From: DASZUC01 sp035547775
GTDB lineage: Bacteria > Patescibacteriota > Saccharimonadia > Saccharimonadales > UBA4665
DNA length: 8,583 nt
Reading direction: 5' to 3'
Assembly (NCBI GenBank): GCA_035547775.1
Contig: DASZUC010000022.1
Span: 1 to 8,583, forward strand
Part shown: piece by piece, positions 1 through 5,321 of the stretch
How the letters are laid out: every line of letters starts with the position of its first letter
Numbering within the stretch: the stretch's first letter is position 1
Notes under the pieces: model-generated
The model's input: the letters and a program-made list of their open reading frames with translations, nothing else
The model's database searches: none
Told to the model about the DNA's origin: nothing
Translations under genes and position numbers: made by a program

Positions 1-44
1 GTTTGCTTACGACGCTTAGTCGACCTTCCGCTGGTATTTGCCAT
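1..44 (-). CDS. 5' end of an unidentified gene, cut by the window edge
   Basis: An open frame starts with ATG at position 44 on the minus strand and runs off the left edge. The 14 visible codons read MANTSGRSTKRRKQ, a basic, polar N-terminus. There is no Shine-Dalgarno sequence. Instead a TATACT box lies 7 nt before the ATG, the spacing expected for a leaderless mRNA. The start lies 33 bp beyond the htpX stop on the same strand. A basic Ser/Thr/Lys/Arg opening is seen in several protein families, including DNA translocases and DNA-binding proteins, but 14 residues are too few to assign one. The coding call rests on start-codon context and openness only. Confidence 0.45.
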   Translation of the reverse strand, partial: MANTSGRSTKRRKQ

Positions 45-57
45 AAGATTAAGTATA
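45..57 (-). promoter_or_regulatory. candidate -10 box for the gene at 1-44 (leaderless layout)
   Basis: On the minus strand TATACT (positions 52-57) is followed by 7 nt and then ATG at 44, so transcription would start at or next to the start codon. The -35 match about 17 bp upstream is weak (3 of 6). A small hairpin, GCCG-CTTGTT-CGGC, lies just upstream and could terminate htpX, but it has no T-run. Prediction from sequence only. Confidence 0.35.
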
Positions 58-77
58 GCCGAACAAGCGGCCGAGCT

Positions 78-959
78 CTAGGCGTGCGTGCCCATTTCAC
101 GCAGACGTTTGATACGTTCATCAATTGGCGGGTGGGTGCTAAACAAATTAGTTAGGCTGTGACCTTTGAGAGGGTTTACAAAAAACAAATGCGCCGTGGC
201 AGTGTTTTGATGCAGTGCCACACTGCCAGTTTGCTTGATCTTTTCCAGCGCGCTAGCCAAGGCTTCGGGGTATCGCGTCATCAATGCGCCAGTGGCATCA
301 GCCAAATATTCACGCTGCCGCGATACTGCCAGTTGAATCATAGTGGCCACAAACGGCGCTAAAATAGCCGCTACAATGCCGAGCACCAAAAAGGCTTGAT
401 TGTTTTCACGGTCACGGTCGCCACCGCCAAACCAGGTCATGCGTAAAATGATGTCTGCCACCAACGAAATGACAGAAGTGAGCGCAAAAGCTACCATACT
501 GACGCGAATGTCGTAGTTCTTTACGTGTCCAAGTTCGTGCGCCAGCACACCTTGTAACTCTTCGTCGTTCATGAGCTCCAAAATGCCACTCGTAGCACAG
601 ACAGCCGCATGCTTTGGGTCACGACCAGTTGCAAAGGCATTCGGCGCTGGATCATTCATGATGTACACCTTAGGCATTGGCAGGCCGTCGGTAATCGATA
701 AGTTCTCAACAATGCGCCACAGACGGGGATTATCTTTTTTCTCAATTTGCTGGGCGCGATTGACGGCTAGGGCCATTTTGGCGCCACTGTAATAGGTAAT
801 TGCGACGTAAATCAGCGAACCAATCAGTCCACCGTAGAACACACCGGTGCCACCGCCTAAATACTTGTCAAAAATCCAAATTACACCGGCCAAGAACAGC
901 AGAAAAACCAGCATGATGATGACGGTCTTGCGCTTGTTTTCGGCGATATCAGAATACAT
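78..959 (-). CDS. htpX: HtpX membrane zinc metalloprotease (M48)
   Basis: This is an integral-membrane zinc endopeptidase that degrades misfolded membrane proteins from the cytoplasmic side. The 293 residues match the usual HtpX length. There are four hydrophobic segments, at about residues 13-30, 36-57, 153-173 and 188-212. The zinc-binding HEXXH motif is HELGH at residues 141-145. The third zinc ligand is expected to be E217 in SRQREYLAD. The C-terminal signature THPPIDERIKRL is at 275-286. The ATG at 959 is supported by GAGG 9 nt upstream. The gene lies downstream of lemA on the same strand, 140 bp away, with a strong palindromic element in the gap. A lemA-htpX pair is common in several phyla, including candidate phyla, and suggests joint transcription. 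No residue expected for activity is missing. Confidence 0.96.
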   Translation of the reverse strand: MYSDIAENKRKTVIIMLVFLLFLAGVIWIFDKYLGGGTGVFYGGLIGSLIYVAITYYSGAKMALAVNRAQQIEKKDNPRLWRIVENLSITDGLPMPKVYIMNDPAPNAFATGRDPKHAAVCATSGILELMNDEELQGVLAHELGHVKNYDIRVSMVAFALTSVISLVADIILRMTWFGGGDRDRENNQAFLVLGIVAAILAPFVATMIQLAVSRQREYLADATGALMTRYPEALASALEKIKQTGSVALHQNTATAHLFFVNPLKGHSLTNLFSTHPPIDERIKRLREMGTHA

Positions 960-977
960 ACAAAATTACCTCATGTT

Positions 978-1100
978 AGGATTTTAGAAAATGAGTGCAG
1001 CTTGAGATGAACCGGGAAGCCCGTCAGCGAACCGTACTTCTAGTACGGTGAGTGCGGACTGGACCGATTCGCTCAAGCTGCGCAATTTTAAAAATCCTCT
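978..1100. repeat. 122-bp palindromic element between lemA and htpX
   Basis: Two arms face each other across the lemA-htpX gap. The left arm is 978-1006. The right arm is 1072-1099 and ends against the lemA stop codon at 1100-1102. Each arm has an AGGATTTT block, an AAAAT block and a perfect 10-bp block (gcagcttgag at 997-1006 against ctcaagctgc at 1072-1081). About 23 of 28 positions pair. Between the arms are further hairpins: cggg/cccg at 1013-1023, an 8-bp stem accgtact/agtacggt at 1031-1049 with a 3-nt loop, and cgg/ccg at 1055-1066. The transcript would fold into a closed multi-branched structure. There is no T-run, so a simple terminator is unlikely. It could be a MITE-like insertion, or an RNA structure that stabilises lemA mRNA or limits htpX. 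A second copy elsewhere would settle whether it is mobile. Confidence 0.75.
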
Positions 1101-1663
1101 TAGAATTGGACGTCAACTGGCTTTTGAATAGCTGCGTTTTCACTATCGTCGACTTCAAAATATTCCTTGTCGGCGCGAAAGCCGAGCATGCCAGCAAAAA
1201 TACTGGTGGGGAAAGTTTTGCGCTTGGTGTTAAAGTCGCGCACCACACCGTTATAGAAACGACGTGAGGCTTGAATCTTGTCTTCAGTGTCGGTTAATTC
1301 AGCCTGTAGTTCTTGGAAGTTTTCCGAGGCCTTGAGGTCTGGGTAATTTTCGGCAACAGCAAACAGGCTCTTCATAGTGGTTTGGAAATCACCTTCAGCT
1401 TTGGCGGCATCAGCCGGGGTTTGAGCACTCAAGGTTTTGGCGCGAGCGGCGGTCACATCTTCAAAAACACCTTTTTCGTGTGTAGCGTAGCCTTTGACGG
1501 TATTAACAAGATTCGGGATCAAGTCAGCCCGACGCTTTAACTGAACCGTAATGTCACTCCACGCTTCGGTAGCCTGCTGATTTAGACGCACCAAGCCGTT
1601 GTACATTGCACCAAAAATGATGATCAACAGAACGACAACAACGATCACAATAATCAGTACCAT
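1100..1663 (-). CDS. lemA: LemA family membrane protein
   Basis: LemA proteins have one N-terminal membrane helix and an alpha-helical bundle outside the cytoplasm. Their biochemical role is not settled. The 187 residues are typical. The membrane helix covers residues 2-20 and consists almost only of Val, Ile and Leu. The family signature follows at 21-53 (YNGLVRLNQQ, then AWSDITVQLKRRADLIPNLV). The second conserved block is at 134-170 (RRFYNGVVRDFN, FPTSIFAG, YFE). The start is firm: AAGGAG lies 5 nt before the ATG, and a perfect TATAAT lies about 23 nt before it. It is the first gene of a probable lemA-htpX transcript and is divergent from the carboxypeptidase gene. Pairing with HtpX suggests a membrane-stress or envelope role, which is inference from context. 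Confidence 0.95.
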   Translation of the reverse strand: MVLIIVIVVVVLLIIIFGAMYNGLVRLNQQATEAWSDITVQLKRRADLIPNLVNTVKGYATHEKGVFEDVTAARAKTLSAQTPADAAKAEGDFQTTMKSLFAVAENYPDLKASENFQELQAELTDTEDKIQASRRFYNGVVRDFNTKRKTFPTSIFAGMLGFRADKEYFEVDDSENAAIQKPVDVQF

Positions 1664-1685
1664 AGAAACTCCTTCTTATACTTAC

Positions 1686-1691
1686 ATTATA
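1686..1691 (-). promoter_or_regulatory. -10 box of the lemA promoter
   Basis: The minus strand reads TATAAT, a perfect consensus, giving a predicted 5' leader of about 16 nt that contains the AAGGAG ribosome binding site at 1669-1674. No convincing -35 hexamer is visible. The site lies inside the region used by the divergent promoter of the carboxypeptidase gene. Confidence 0.6.
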
Positions 1692-1716
1692 CACCGCTCG
1701 CGGCACGCGGTATCAT
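1688..1716 (+). promoter_or_regulatory. candidate promoter of the carboxypeptidase gene, overlapping that of lemA
   Basis: On the plus strand TATACA (1688-1693) and TATCAT (1711-1716) are 17 bp apart, four and five matches of six to the consensus. TATCAT ends 8 nt before the GTG start at 1725, so the message would be leaderless. This agrees with the lack of a Shine-Dalgarno sequence there. The -35 hexamer overlaps the TATAAT of lemA on the other strand, so the two divergent promoters could exclude each other. Confidence 0.4.
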
Positions 1717-1724
1717 AAAAGATA

Positions 1725-2939
1725 GTGGTTACTTCACGTCGTCGATCTCGACTCTGGCCCAGCCTGATGATGCTCCTGATTGTAATGGGCTACGTTTGGT
1801 ATGCTTTAGCCCGTTCACTACCTGCGTTACAACCCACTCACCTCAGCTTATCGTTACCCATCACAACGACCAGTGGTTCGTTTAGCTGGCCTGCCGATGG
1901 CCAGACGGCTGTCGGTATTGTAGGTGACTCAGCGATTACCAGTCATGGCTCGCAAAAACCAATCGCTACCGCCAGCACGGCCAAGCTCATCACCGCCCTA
2001 ACTGTTCTGCACGTTAAGCCATTGACCACAGATTTGCATGGGCCAATGCTGACCTTATCGGCCCACGACGTGGCGCTGTATCGAGAATACGTTGCGAAAG
2101 ACGGCTCCGTGGTCGGCGTGGCCGATGGTGAGCAAATCAGTGAGTATCAGGTTCTGGAAGCTATGCTGCTACCATCTGCCAATAACTTATCCGACAGCTT
2201 AGCCGAATGGGCTTTTGGCTCGCTCGCGAACTACAGTGCTTATGCTAACAAATATATCGTTTCGTTGGGCTTAAAACACACGCATGTGGGCAGTGACGCC
2301 AGCGGCTTTTCGGGTAGTACCACTAGCACAGCCAGCGATCTGGTGCGTCTGGGTCAATTAGTGATGCAGCAGCCAGCCCTAAAAACGATTGTGGCCAAGC
2401 CCAGCGCTAGTGGCCTACCCGTGGTTGGCACCATTCATAACGTTAACCAAATTTTGGGAGTGAACGGTGTGATTGGCATTAAAACCGGTAATAATACTCA
2501 GGATCCAGGTGTCTTTTTGGGGGCTGCACGGGTGCCCGTGAACGGCCAACATCCCATTATTGTCACCGCCCTACTAGGCTCATCGAGCCTCTGGCAAGCC
2601 ATGCACGACAGTCTGGGCCTGATCAAATCAGCCGAACACAACTTTGCCGTTCAGACGCTTATACACGAGCAATCAGTAGTTGGTGAGTATCAATTGCCTT
2701 GGAGTGGCACTGTGGGCGCTGCTATATCGAGTAACCTGAAGGCTACGGTGTGGCCGGGTGAAACCGTGAAAGCAACGGTTCACTTGCAGCCAATCTCGCT
2801 TACTGCTCATCCCGGCCAGCAAGTTGGAACAATCGTGACCCAAAAGTCACTGGTTGATACACCTCGAAGCGTGCCGATTGAACTCACCAGCGCCCCCGCC
2901 CCACCTTCCCTTTGGTGGCGCCTCACACATCCGTTTTAA
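1725..2939 (+). CDS. dacA: serine-type D-Ala-D-Ala carboxypeptidase (S11, PBP5-like)
   Basis: The enzyme removes the terminal D-Ala from peptidoglycan stem peptides outside the membrane. The 404 residues contain all three active-site motifs of penicillin-binding proteins in order: SxxK as S84-T-A-K87, SxN as S151-A-N153, and KTG at 253-255. An N-terminal hydrophobic segment at about 13-30 follows a basic stretch (SRRRSR) and acts as signal or anchor; there is no lipobox cysteine. After the catalytic domain, residues 318-375 form a beta-rich tail with a HPGQQVG motif, resembling the C-terminal domain of PBP5-type enzymes. The chosen start is GTG at 1725. It has no ribosome binding site, but a TATCAT box is correctly placed for a leaderless mRNA. 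ATG at 1767 (residue 15) would cut into the signal segment. It is the only plus-strand gene. The symbol stands for the class and not for a specific paralogue. Confidence 0.9.
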   Translation: MVTSRRRSRLWPSLMMLLIVMGYVWYALARSLPALQPTHLSLSLPITTTSGSFSWPADGQTAVGIVGDSAITSHGSQKPIATASTAKLITALTVLHVKPLTTDLHGPMLTLSAHDVALYREYVAKDGSVVGVADGEQISEYQVLEAMLLPSANNLSDSLAEWAFGSLANYSAYANKYIVSLGLKHTHVGSDASGFSGSTTSTASDLVRLGQLVMQQPALKTIVAKPSASGLPVVGTIHNVNQILGVNGVIGIKTGNNTQDPGVFLGAARVPVNGQHPIIVTALLGSSSLWQAMHDSLGLIKSAEHNFAVQTLIHEQSVVGEYQLPWSGTVGAAISSNLKATVWPGETVKATVHLQPISLTAHPGQQVGTIVTQKSLVDTPRSVPIELTSAPAPPSLWWRLTHPF

Positions 2940-2955
2940 CTTTAAGGAGTAGGGC

Positions 2956-2989
2956 ATGAAAATACCCCAGCTAAACTGGGGCACTTTCA
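2956..2989 (-). terminator. intrinsic terminator of tRNA-Val
   Basis: On the minus strand CCCCAG-TTTAG-CTGGGG (2965-2981) is followed by TATTTT. Outer arms (ATGAAA near the tRNA tail and TTTCAT at the far end) extend the hairpin up to the last bases of the tRNA CCA. It lies between the convergent carboxypeptidase and tRNA genes, so it may also stop transcription from the left, though the plus-strand side has only a short T stretch. Confidence 0.75.
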
Positions 2990-3066
2990 TGGTGGGTGAT
3001 GAGGGGCTCGAACCCCCGACCCCCTCGGTGTAAACGAGGTGCTCTAGCCAACTGAGCTAATCACCC
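2990..3066 (-). tRNA. tRNA-Val (anticodon TAC)
   Basis: The cloverleaf is complete. The acceptor stem is GGGTGAT/ATCACCC, the D-arm carries AGCTC...GAGC, and the anticodon stem CCTCG/CGAGG encloses the loop TTTACAC, giving anticodon TAC. The variable loop has 5 nt, the T-stem is GGGGG/CCCTC with loop TTCGAGC, and the discriminator is A. CCA is encoded. The 5' end lies 11 nt after a duplicated 3' tail of tRNA-Leu(GAG), with no promoter visible in that gap. It is therefore probably cotranscribed with tRNA-Leu(GAG) through the intervening repeat and released by processing. Confidence 0.96.
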
Positions 3067-3077
3067 ACGTAATCTCG

Positions 3078-3096
3078 TGGTGCGCGAGAGAGGACT
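3078..3096 (-). pseudogene. duplicated 3' tail of tRNA-Leu(GAG)
   Basis: These 19 bp are identical to 3255-3273, the last part of the neighbouring tRNA-Leu(GAG). They start in the T-loop (AGT) and run through the T-stem 3' half, the acceptor 3' half CTCGCGC, the discriminator and CCA. The rest of the tRNA is absent. In the transcript this fragment follows the 107-bp repeat and precedes tRNA-Val by 11 nt. It looks like a target-site duplication or the displaced original tail of the tRNA after an insertion into the T-loop. Confidence 0.85.
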
Positions 3097-3203
3097 ATCG
3101 CACATTTGCTATGCAAACACTCCGCCGCTGCGACGTGCTCGGAGTAAACTCCTGCGCGCGTTCTCACTCTGCGAACCTCCACCCTTCGGGTACGGAGGTT
3201 CAA
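3097..3203 (-). repeat. tRNA-Leu-associated 107-bp repeat, copy 1
   Basis: This is identical base for base to 5169-5275. With the adjoining tRNA-derived bases the exact match is 116 bp (3088-3203 against 5160-5275). Read on the minus strand it starts TTGAACCTCC, a perfect complement of the 10 nt GGAGGTTCAA in the T-arm of both tRNA-Leu genes. It then forms an 8-bp hairpin GAACCTCC/GGAGGTTC around ACCC-GAA-GGGT. The GTGGAGGTTC here repeats the 5' half of the tRNA T-arm, and AGTCCTCTC after the repeat is the 3' half. The repeat thus looks like a T-arm whose loop holds about 77 nt. That insert has a closing TCGCA/TGCGA stem, GGAG-TTTA-CTCC and TTTGC-ATA-GCAAA. No protein is credible here. Mobile element, recombination site and structured RNA remain possible. 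Confidence 0.85.
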
Positions 3204-3217
3204 AACCTTTCAAATCA

Positions 3218-3254
3218 TGATTACCAACTTGGCCTACAGCCAATTCGGCAATCA
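3218..3254 (-). other. long hairpin directly after tRNA-Leu(GAG)
   Basis: On the minus strand the 16 nt after CCA pair with 3218-3233 across the 5-nt loop TGTAG. The stem has one A-G mismatch and two G-U pairs. No T-run follows; the next bases are mixed, with a short TTTT only 10-13 nt later. It is therefore a weak terminator at best, and read-through to tRNA-Val is plausible. It differs in sequence from the hairpin at the other tRNA-Leu locus. Confidence 0.65.
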
Positions 3255-3340
3255 TGGTGCGCGAGAGAGGACTTGAACCTCCACAGGATTGCTCCCACTA
3301 CCACCTCAAGGTAGCGCGTCTACCATTCCGCCACTCGCGC
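3255..3340 (-). tRNA. tRNA-Leu (anticodon GAG)
   Basis: This is a class II tRNA. The acceptor stem is GCGCGAG/CTCGCGC, and the D-arm is of the leucine type (GCGGAATGGTAGACGC). The anticodon stem CTACC/GGTAG has loop TTGAGGT, so the anticodon is GAG. The long variable arm contains GGA-GCAA-TCC. The T-stem is GGAGG/CCTCT with loop TTCAAGT, the discriminator is A and CCA is encoded. It has its own promoter upstream and is followed by a hairpin, the 107-bp repeat and a copy of its own last 19 bases. The gene itself is intact. Confidence 0.96.
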
Positions 3341-3353
3341 GAGTAACCGTCAT

Positions 3354-3382
3354 ATCGTATCTGTTTTGAACCAAAAACTCAA
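3354..3382 (-). promoter_or_regulatory. promoter of tRNA-Leu(GAG)
   Basis: The -35 box TTGAGT (3377-3382) and -10 box TACGAT (3354-3359) are 17 bp apart, and the predicted start lies about 7 nt before the tRNA. The same arrangement with nearly the same spacer (ending CAAAACAGATA) precedes tRNA-Leu(CAG) at 5429-5457. The conservation supports the assignment. The -35 box is 12 bp beyond the stop codon of the oxidoreductase gene. Confidence 0.75.
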
Positions 3383-3394
3383 GTGTAGCGCAGC

Positions 3395-5029
3395 TTAGCT
3401 CCGCGGCAAGTGGTCATGCAAGTGGTCGAGGTCATAGTCGTTGCGAATAATCGCTTTGAGGTCATCAATCGAAGTGCCAAACTTCACGCCTGGATTGAGT
3501 GTGCCATATGGGTCAAAAATCTGCTTCACTTTTTGCAGCACAGTGTAGACTTCCGAACCGTACAGGGTTTCGAGGTATGGCGCATTCAGGCGACCATCAC
3601 CACTTTCTGCGCTCAGGGTACCTCCTAAGCTTTGGACTAGCTTGAAGTAGTCGTCGAGCATGCGGAAAGCTTTTTGGCGATCACCAACCTGGCCAAGATT
3701 CAGTCGGGGCTGAACATGTAGATTGCCGTCACCTACGTGCCCCCAAACTGCCACCGGCAAATTGGCCGACTCAAATAGCTGATAAACACCTTCCAAGTAG
3801 GCTCGCAACTGAGTCAGCGGCACTGCCGCATCGTTAATCACTGGCACGGCCCGCACCAAACCTTCATTGTGAGCCAACACCGCGCTCGAGGCTTGGCGAA
3901 CTTTCCACAGCATTTGCTGTTGCTCAGGCTCAGTGGCCGTTTGCAGGCTACTGGCATATTTCTCAAAAATCTTGCTGGCTCGCTTAACCAGCTTTTTCAG
4001 TTGGCGGTCTTCACTGTCAAACTCTACCAACAATACCGTTTTCGGGAACGGTGATGTAATTACATCTTTCAGCTGATTCGGGTTCAGTTCGTGAACTTGC
4101 TGCAGTAAGTTACCGTCGACCATTTCTAGAACACTTGGCGCTTCCGGCAAGTTGCGCAGCTCCATGACGGCATTCTGCGTTTGCTCCAGACTTTCAAAGG
4201 TGGCCATCATCAAGGTTGTTTCCGGATTGTGAGCCTCCGTTTCCAAAACAGCTTCCGTAACCACGCCCAGGGTGCCCTGGCTACCCACAAATAATGGTGT
4301 GAGGTCAAAGGTGCCATCTTTGCGCTTTACGTCAGCCAGACTATAACCCGCATTATTCTTACTCACACCCAGCTGCATACTGTCAATCACGGCCTGCTGT
4401 TCTTCCAGCAGAGCGTCAACCGAACGATAAATTTCCCCTTCGAAGGTTGCCAAGCCTAGCTTCCGGCTCAAATCTCGTTTGGCCAGACGCTTGGTTTCAA
4501 TCACTTCGCCGTTGGCCAACACCACACGCAAGCTACGCACAAAGGGGCGCATGTCGCCATATTTGCTGGTTTTCTCGCCGCTGGCGTTGTTGGCTATAGC
4601 CCCACCGACTGTTGAATATTCAAAAGATGCCGGATAAGGCGGGAGGAATCGACCATGAGTATGCAGAGTCTGCTGCAATTTACCGAACATGATGCCCGGT
4701 TCCACGCTCACAGTGTGGTTTTTGGTATCGAGCTCCAAAATACGATTCATATGTGCCGGAAAAACAATCACAATGCCGTCACCAATAGCGGCACCAGTTT
4801 GATCAGTACCAGCGCCACGCGCCGTCATAGCAATCACTCGGCCTCGTTCAGCCAGCTGCCAGGTAAAGCGAGCTGTTTTGCGGACATCATTTTCGTTGCG
4901 CGGATATACTACCAGCGCTGGTGGCACGGCAAAAATACTAGCATCGGTTGCGAAATAGCGGCGCGCTTCCGTGCCAGCCATAACCTCACCAACCAAATGC
5001 TCTTGCAGATAGTGTGCTACTTTGCTCAT
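3395..5029 (-). CDS. FAD-binding oxidoreductase, GlcD / D-lactate dehydrogenase type
   Basis: This 544-residue protein belongs to the FAD oxidases that act on 2-hydroxy acids such as D-lactate or glycolate; the true substrate is unknown. The PCMH-type FAD domain covers about residues 35-225, with RGAGTDQTGA at 71-80 and GGAIANNASG at 142-151 contacting the cofactor. LFVGSQGTLGVVTEA at 246-260 closes it. The FAD-oxidase C-terminal domain follows to about 518, with the expected GHVGDGNLHV at 430-439 and FDPYGTLNPG at 505-514. The usual SGEHGxG motif reads SAESGDGRLNAPYL at 473-486, with Ser in place of His. No Fe-S cluster domain is attached. The ATG at 5029 has only a loose GAGGG about 10 nt upstream. 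The gene stands alone between two tRNA-Leu loci and between two identical direct repeats. Confidence 0.9.
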   Translation of the reverse strand: MSKVAHYLQEHLVGEVMAGTEARRYFATDASIFAVPPALVVYPRNENDVRKTARFTWQLAERGRVIAMTARGAGTDQTGAAIGDGIVIVFPAHMNRILELDTKNHTVSVEPGIMFGKLQQTLHTHGRFLPPYPASFEYSTVGGAIANNASGEKTSKYGDMRPFVRSLRVVLANGEVIETKRLAKRDLSRKLGLATFEGEIYRSVDALLEEQQAVIDSMQLGVSKNNAGYSLADVKRKDGTFDLTPLFVGSQGTLGVVTEAVLETEAHNPETTLMMATFESLEQTQNAVMELRNLPEAPSVLEMVDGNLLQQVHELNPNQLKDVITSPFPKTVLLVEFDSEDRQLKKLVKRASKIFEKYASSLQTATEPEQQQMLWKVRQASSAVLAHNEGLVRAVPVINDAAVPLTQLRAYLEGVYQLFESANLPVAVWGHVGDGNLHVQPRLNLGQVGDRQKAFRMLDDYFKLVQSLGGTLSAESGDGRLNAPYLETLYGSEVYTVLQKVKQIFDPYGTLNPGVKFGTSIDDLKAIIRNDYDLDHLHDHLPRS

Positions 5030-5071
5030 TCTGTTGTCTATTCCCTCAACCGTCGCATATTTCTAGCAGCT

Positions 5072-5080
5072 ATGATAGCA
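5072..5080 (-). promoter_or_regulatory. candidate extended -10 promoter of the oxidoreductase gene
   Basis: The minus strand reads TGC-TATCAT, an extended -10 form (TGnTATAAT-like). It would start transcription about 36 nt before the ATG at 5029. The -35 region is poor, as is usual for extended -10 promoters. It lies downstream of a strong terminator (5123-5144), which supports a separate transcription unit. Confidence 0.4.
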
Positions 5081-5122
5081 CAACCGGCATCGATTGTACT
5101 TATGCTGATCATCGGTTCCAAC

Positions 5123-5144
5123 AAAAAACCGACCAAAAGGTCGG
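5123..5144 (-). terminator. strong intrinsic terminator after the tail copy of tRNA-Leu(CAG)
   Basis: On the minus strand CCGACC-TTTT-GGTCGG is followed by TTTTTT. It comes a few bases after the duplicated tRNA tail and would end any transcript that reads through the repeat. CCAA at the tail and TTGG beyond the T-run could add outer pairs. It may be the original terminator of the tRNA gene, displaced by the repeat insertion. Confidence 0.88.
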
Positions 5145-5147
5145 CAT

Positions 5148-5168
5148 ATTGGTGGGGATGAGAGGACT
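5148..5168 (-). pseudogene. duplicated 3' tail of tRNA-Leu(CAG)
   Basis: These 21 bp are identical to 5320-5340. They cover the T-loop AGT, the T-stem 3' half, the acceptor half CATCCCC, discriminator A, CCA and two bases beyond it. The copied acceptor sequence is that of this tRNA and not that of tRNA-Leu(GAG), so the tail was copied from the local gene. The fragment abuts the 107-bp repeat exactly as at the first locus. Confidence 0.85.
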
Positions 5169-5275
5169 ATCGCACATTTGCTATGCAAACACTCCGCCGC
5201 TGCGACGTGCTCGGAGTAAACTCCTGCGCGCGTTCTCACTCTGCGAACCTCCACCCTTCGGGTACGGAGGTTCAA
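5169..5275 (-). repeat. tRNA-Leu-associated 107-bp repeat, copy 2
   Basis: Identical to 3097-3203 and in the same orientation relative to its tRNA. Its minus-strand start again faces the T-arm complement: GGAGGTTCAA at 5266-5275 on the plus strand against TTGAACCTCC at 5340-5349 in the tRNA. The repeat copies start 2,072 bp apart and enclose the oxidoreductase gene and tRNA-Leu(GAG). Perfect identity in a non-coding sequence implies recent spread, gene conversion or strong constraint. Confidence 0.85.
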
Positions 5276-5282
5276 GAATCAT

Positions 5283-5321
5283 ACCAATTCAAAAACCGGT
5301 CACAAGGACCGGCTCTTGAAT
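5283..5321 (-). terminator. intrinsic terminator of tRNA-Leu(CAG)
   Basis: On the minus strand CCGGTC-CTTGT-GACCGG (5296-5312) is followed by TTTTT. A further 10-bp outer stem, ACCAATTCAA/TTGAATTGGT (5316-5325 and 5283-5292), takes in the discriminator base and CCA of the tRNA. The repeat follows after 7 more bases. With the terminator at 5123-5144, this locus has two terminators, one before and one after the repeat. Confidence 0.85.

Noticed and set aside
1024..1540. Open frames opposite lemA on the plus strand and at 1024-1248
   Set aside because: They are shadows of lemA or of the palindromic element, without start signals or domains.
3111..3314. Plus-strand open frame starting MQTLRRCDVLGV, seen again at 5183-5368
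   Set aside because: The identical N-termini only reflect the 107-bp DNA repeat. The frames then run through the antisense of tRNA-Leu genes, have no ribosome binding site and end differently.
4655..5161. 168-codon plus-strand open frame
   Set aside because: It lies mostly opposite the strongly supported FAD oxidoreductase gene, ends in the tRNA tail copy, and its translation has no recognisable domain.
3088..5275. CRISPR array or group I intron as explanation of the repeats
   Set aside because: Only two copies 2 kb apart, 107 bp long, without spacers or cas genes. No intron core elements are visible and both tRNA genes are intact, so nothing needs splicing.
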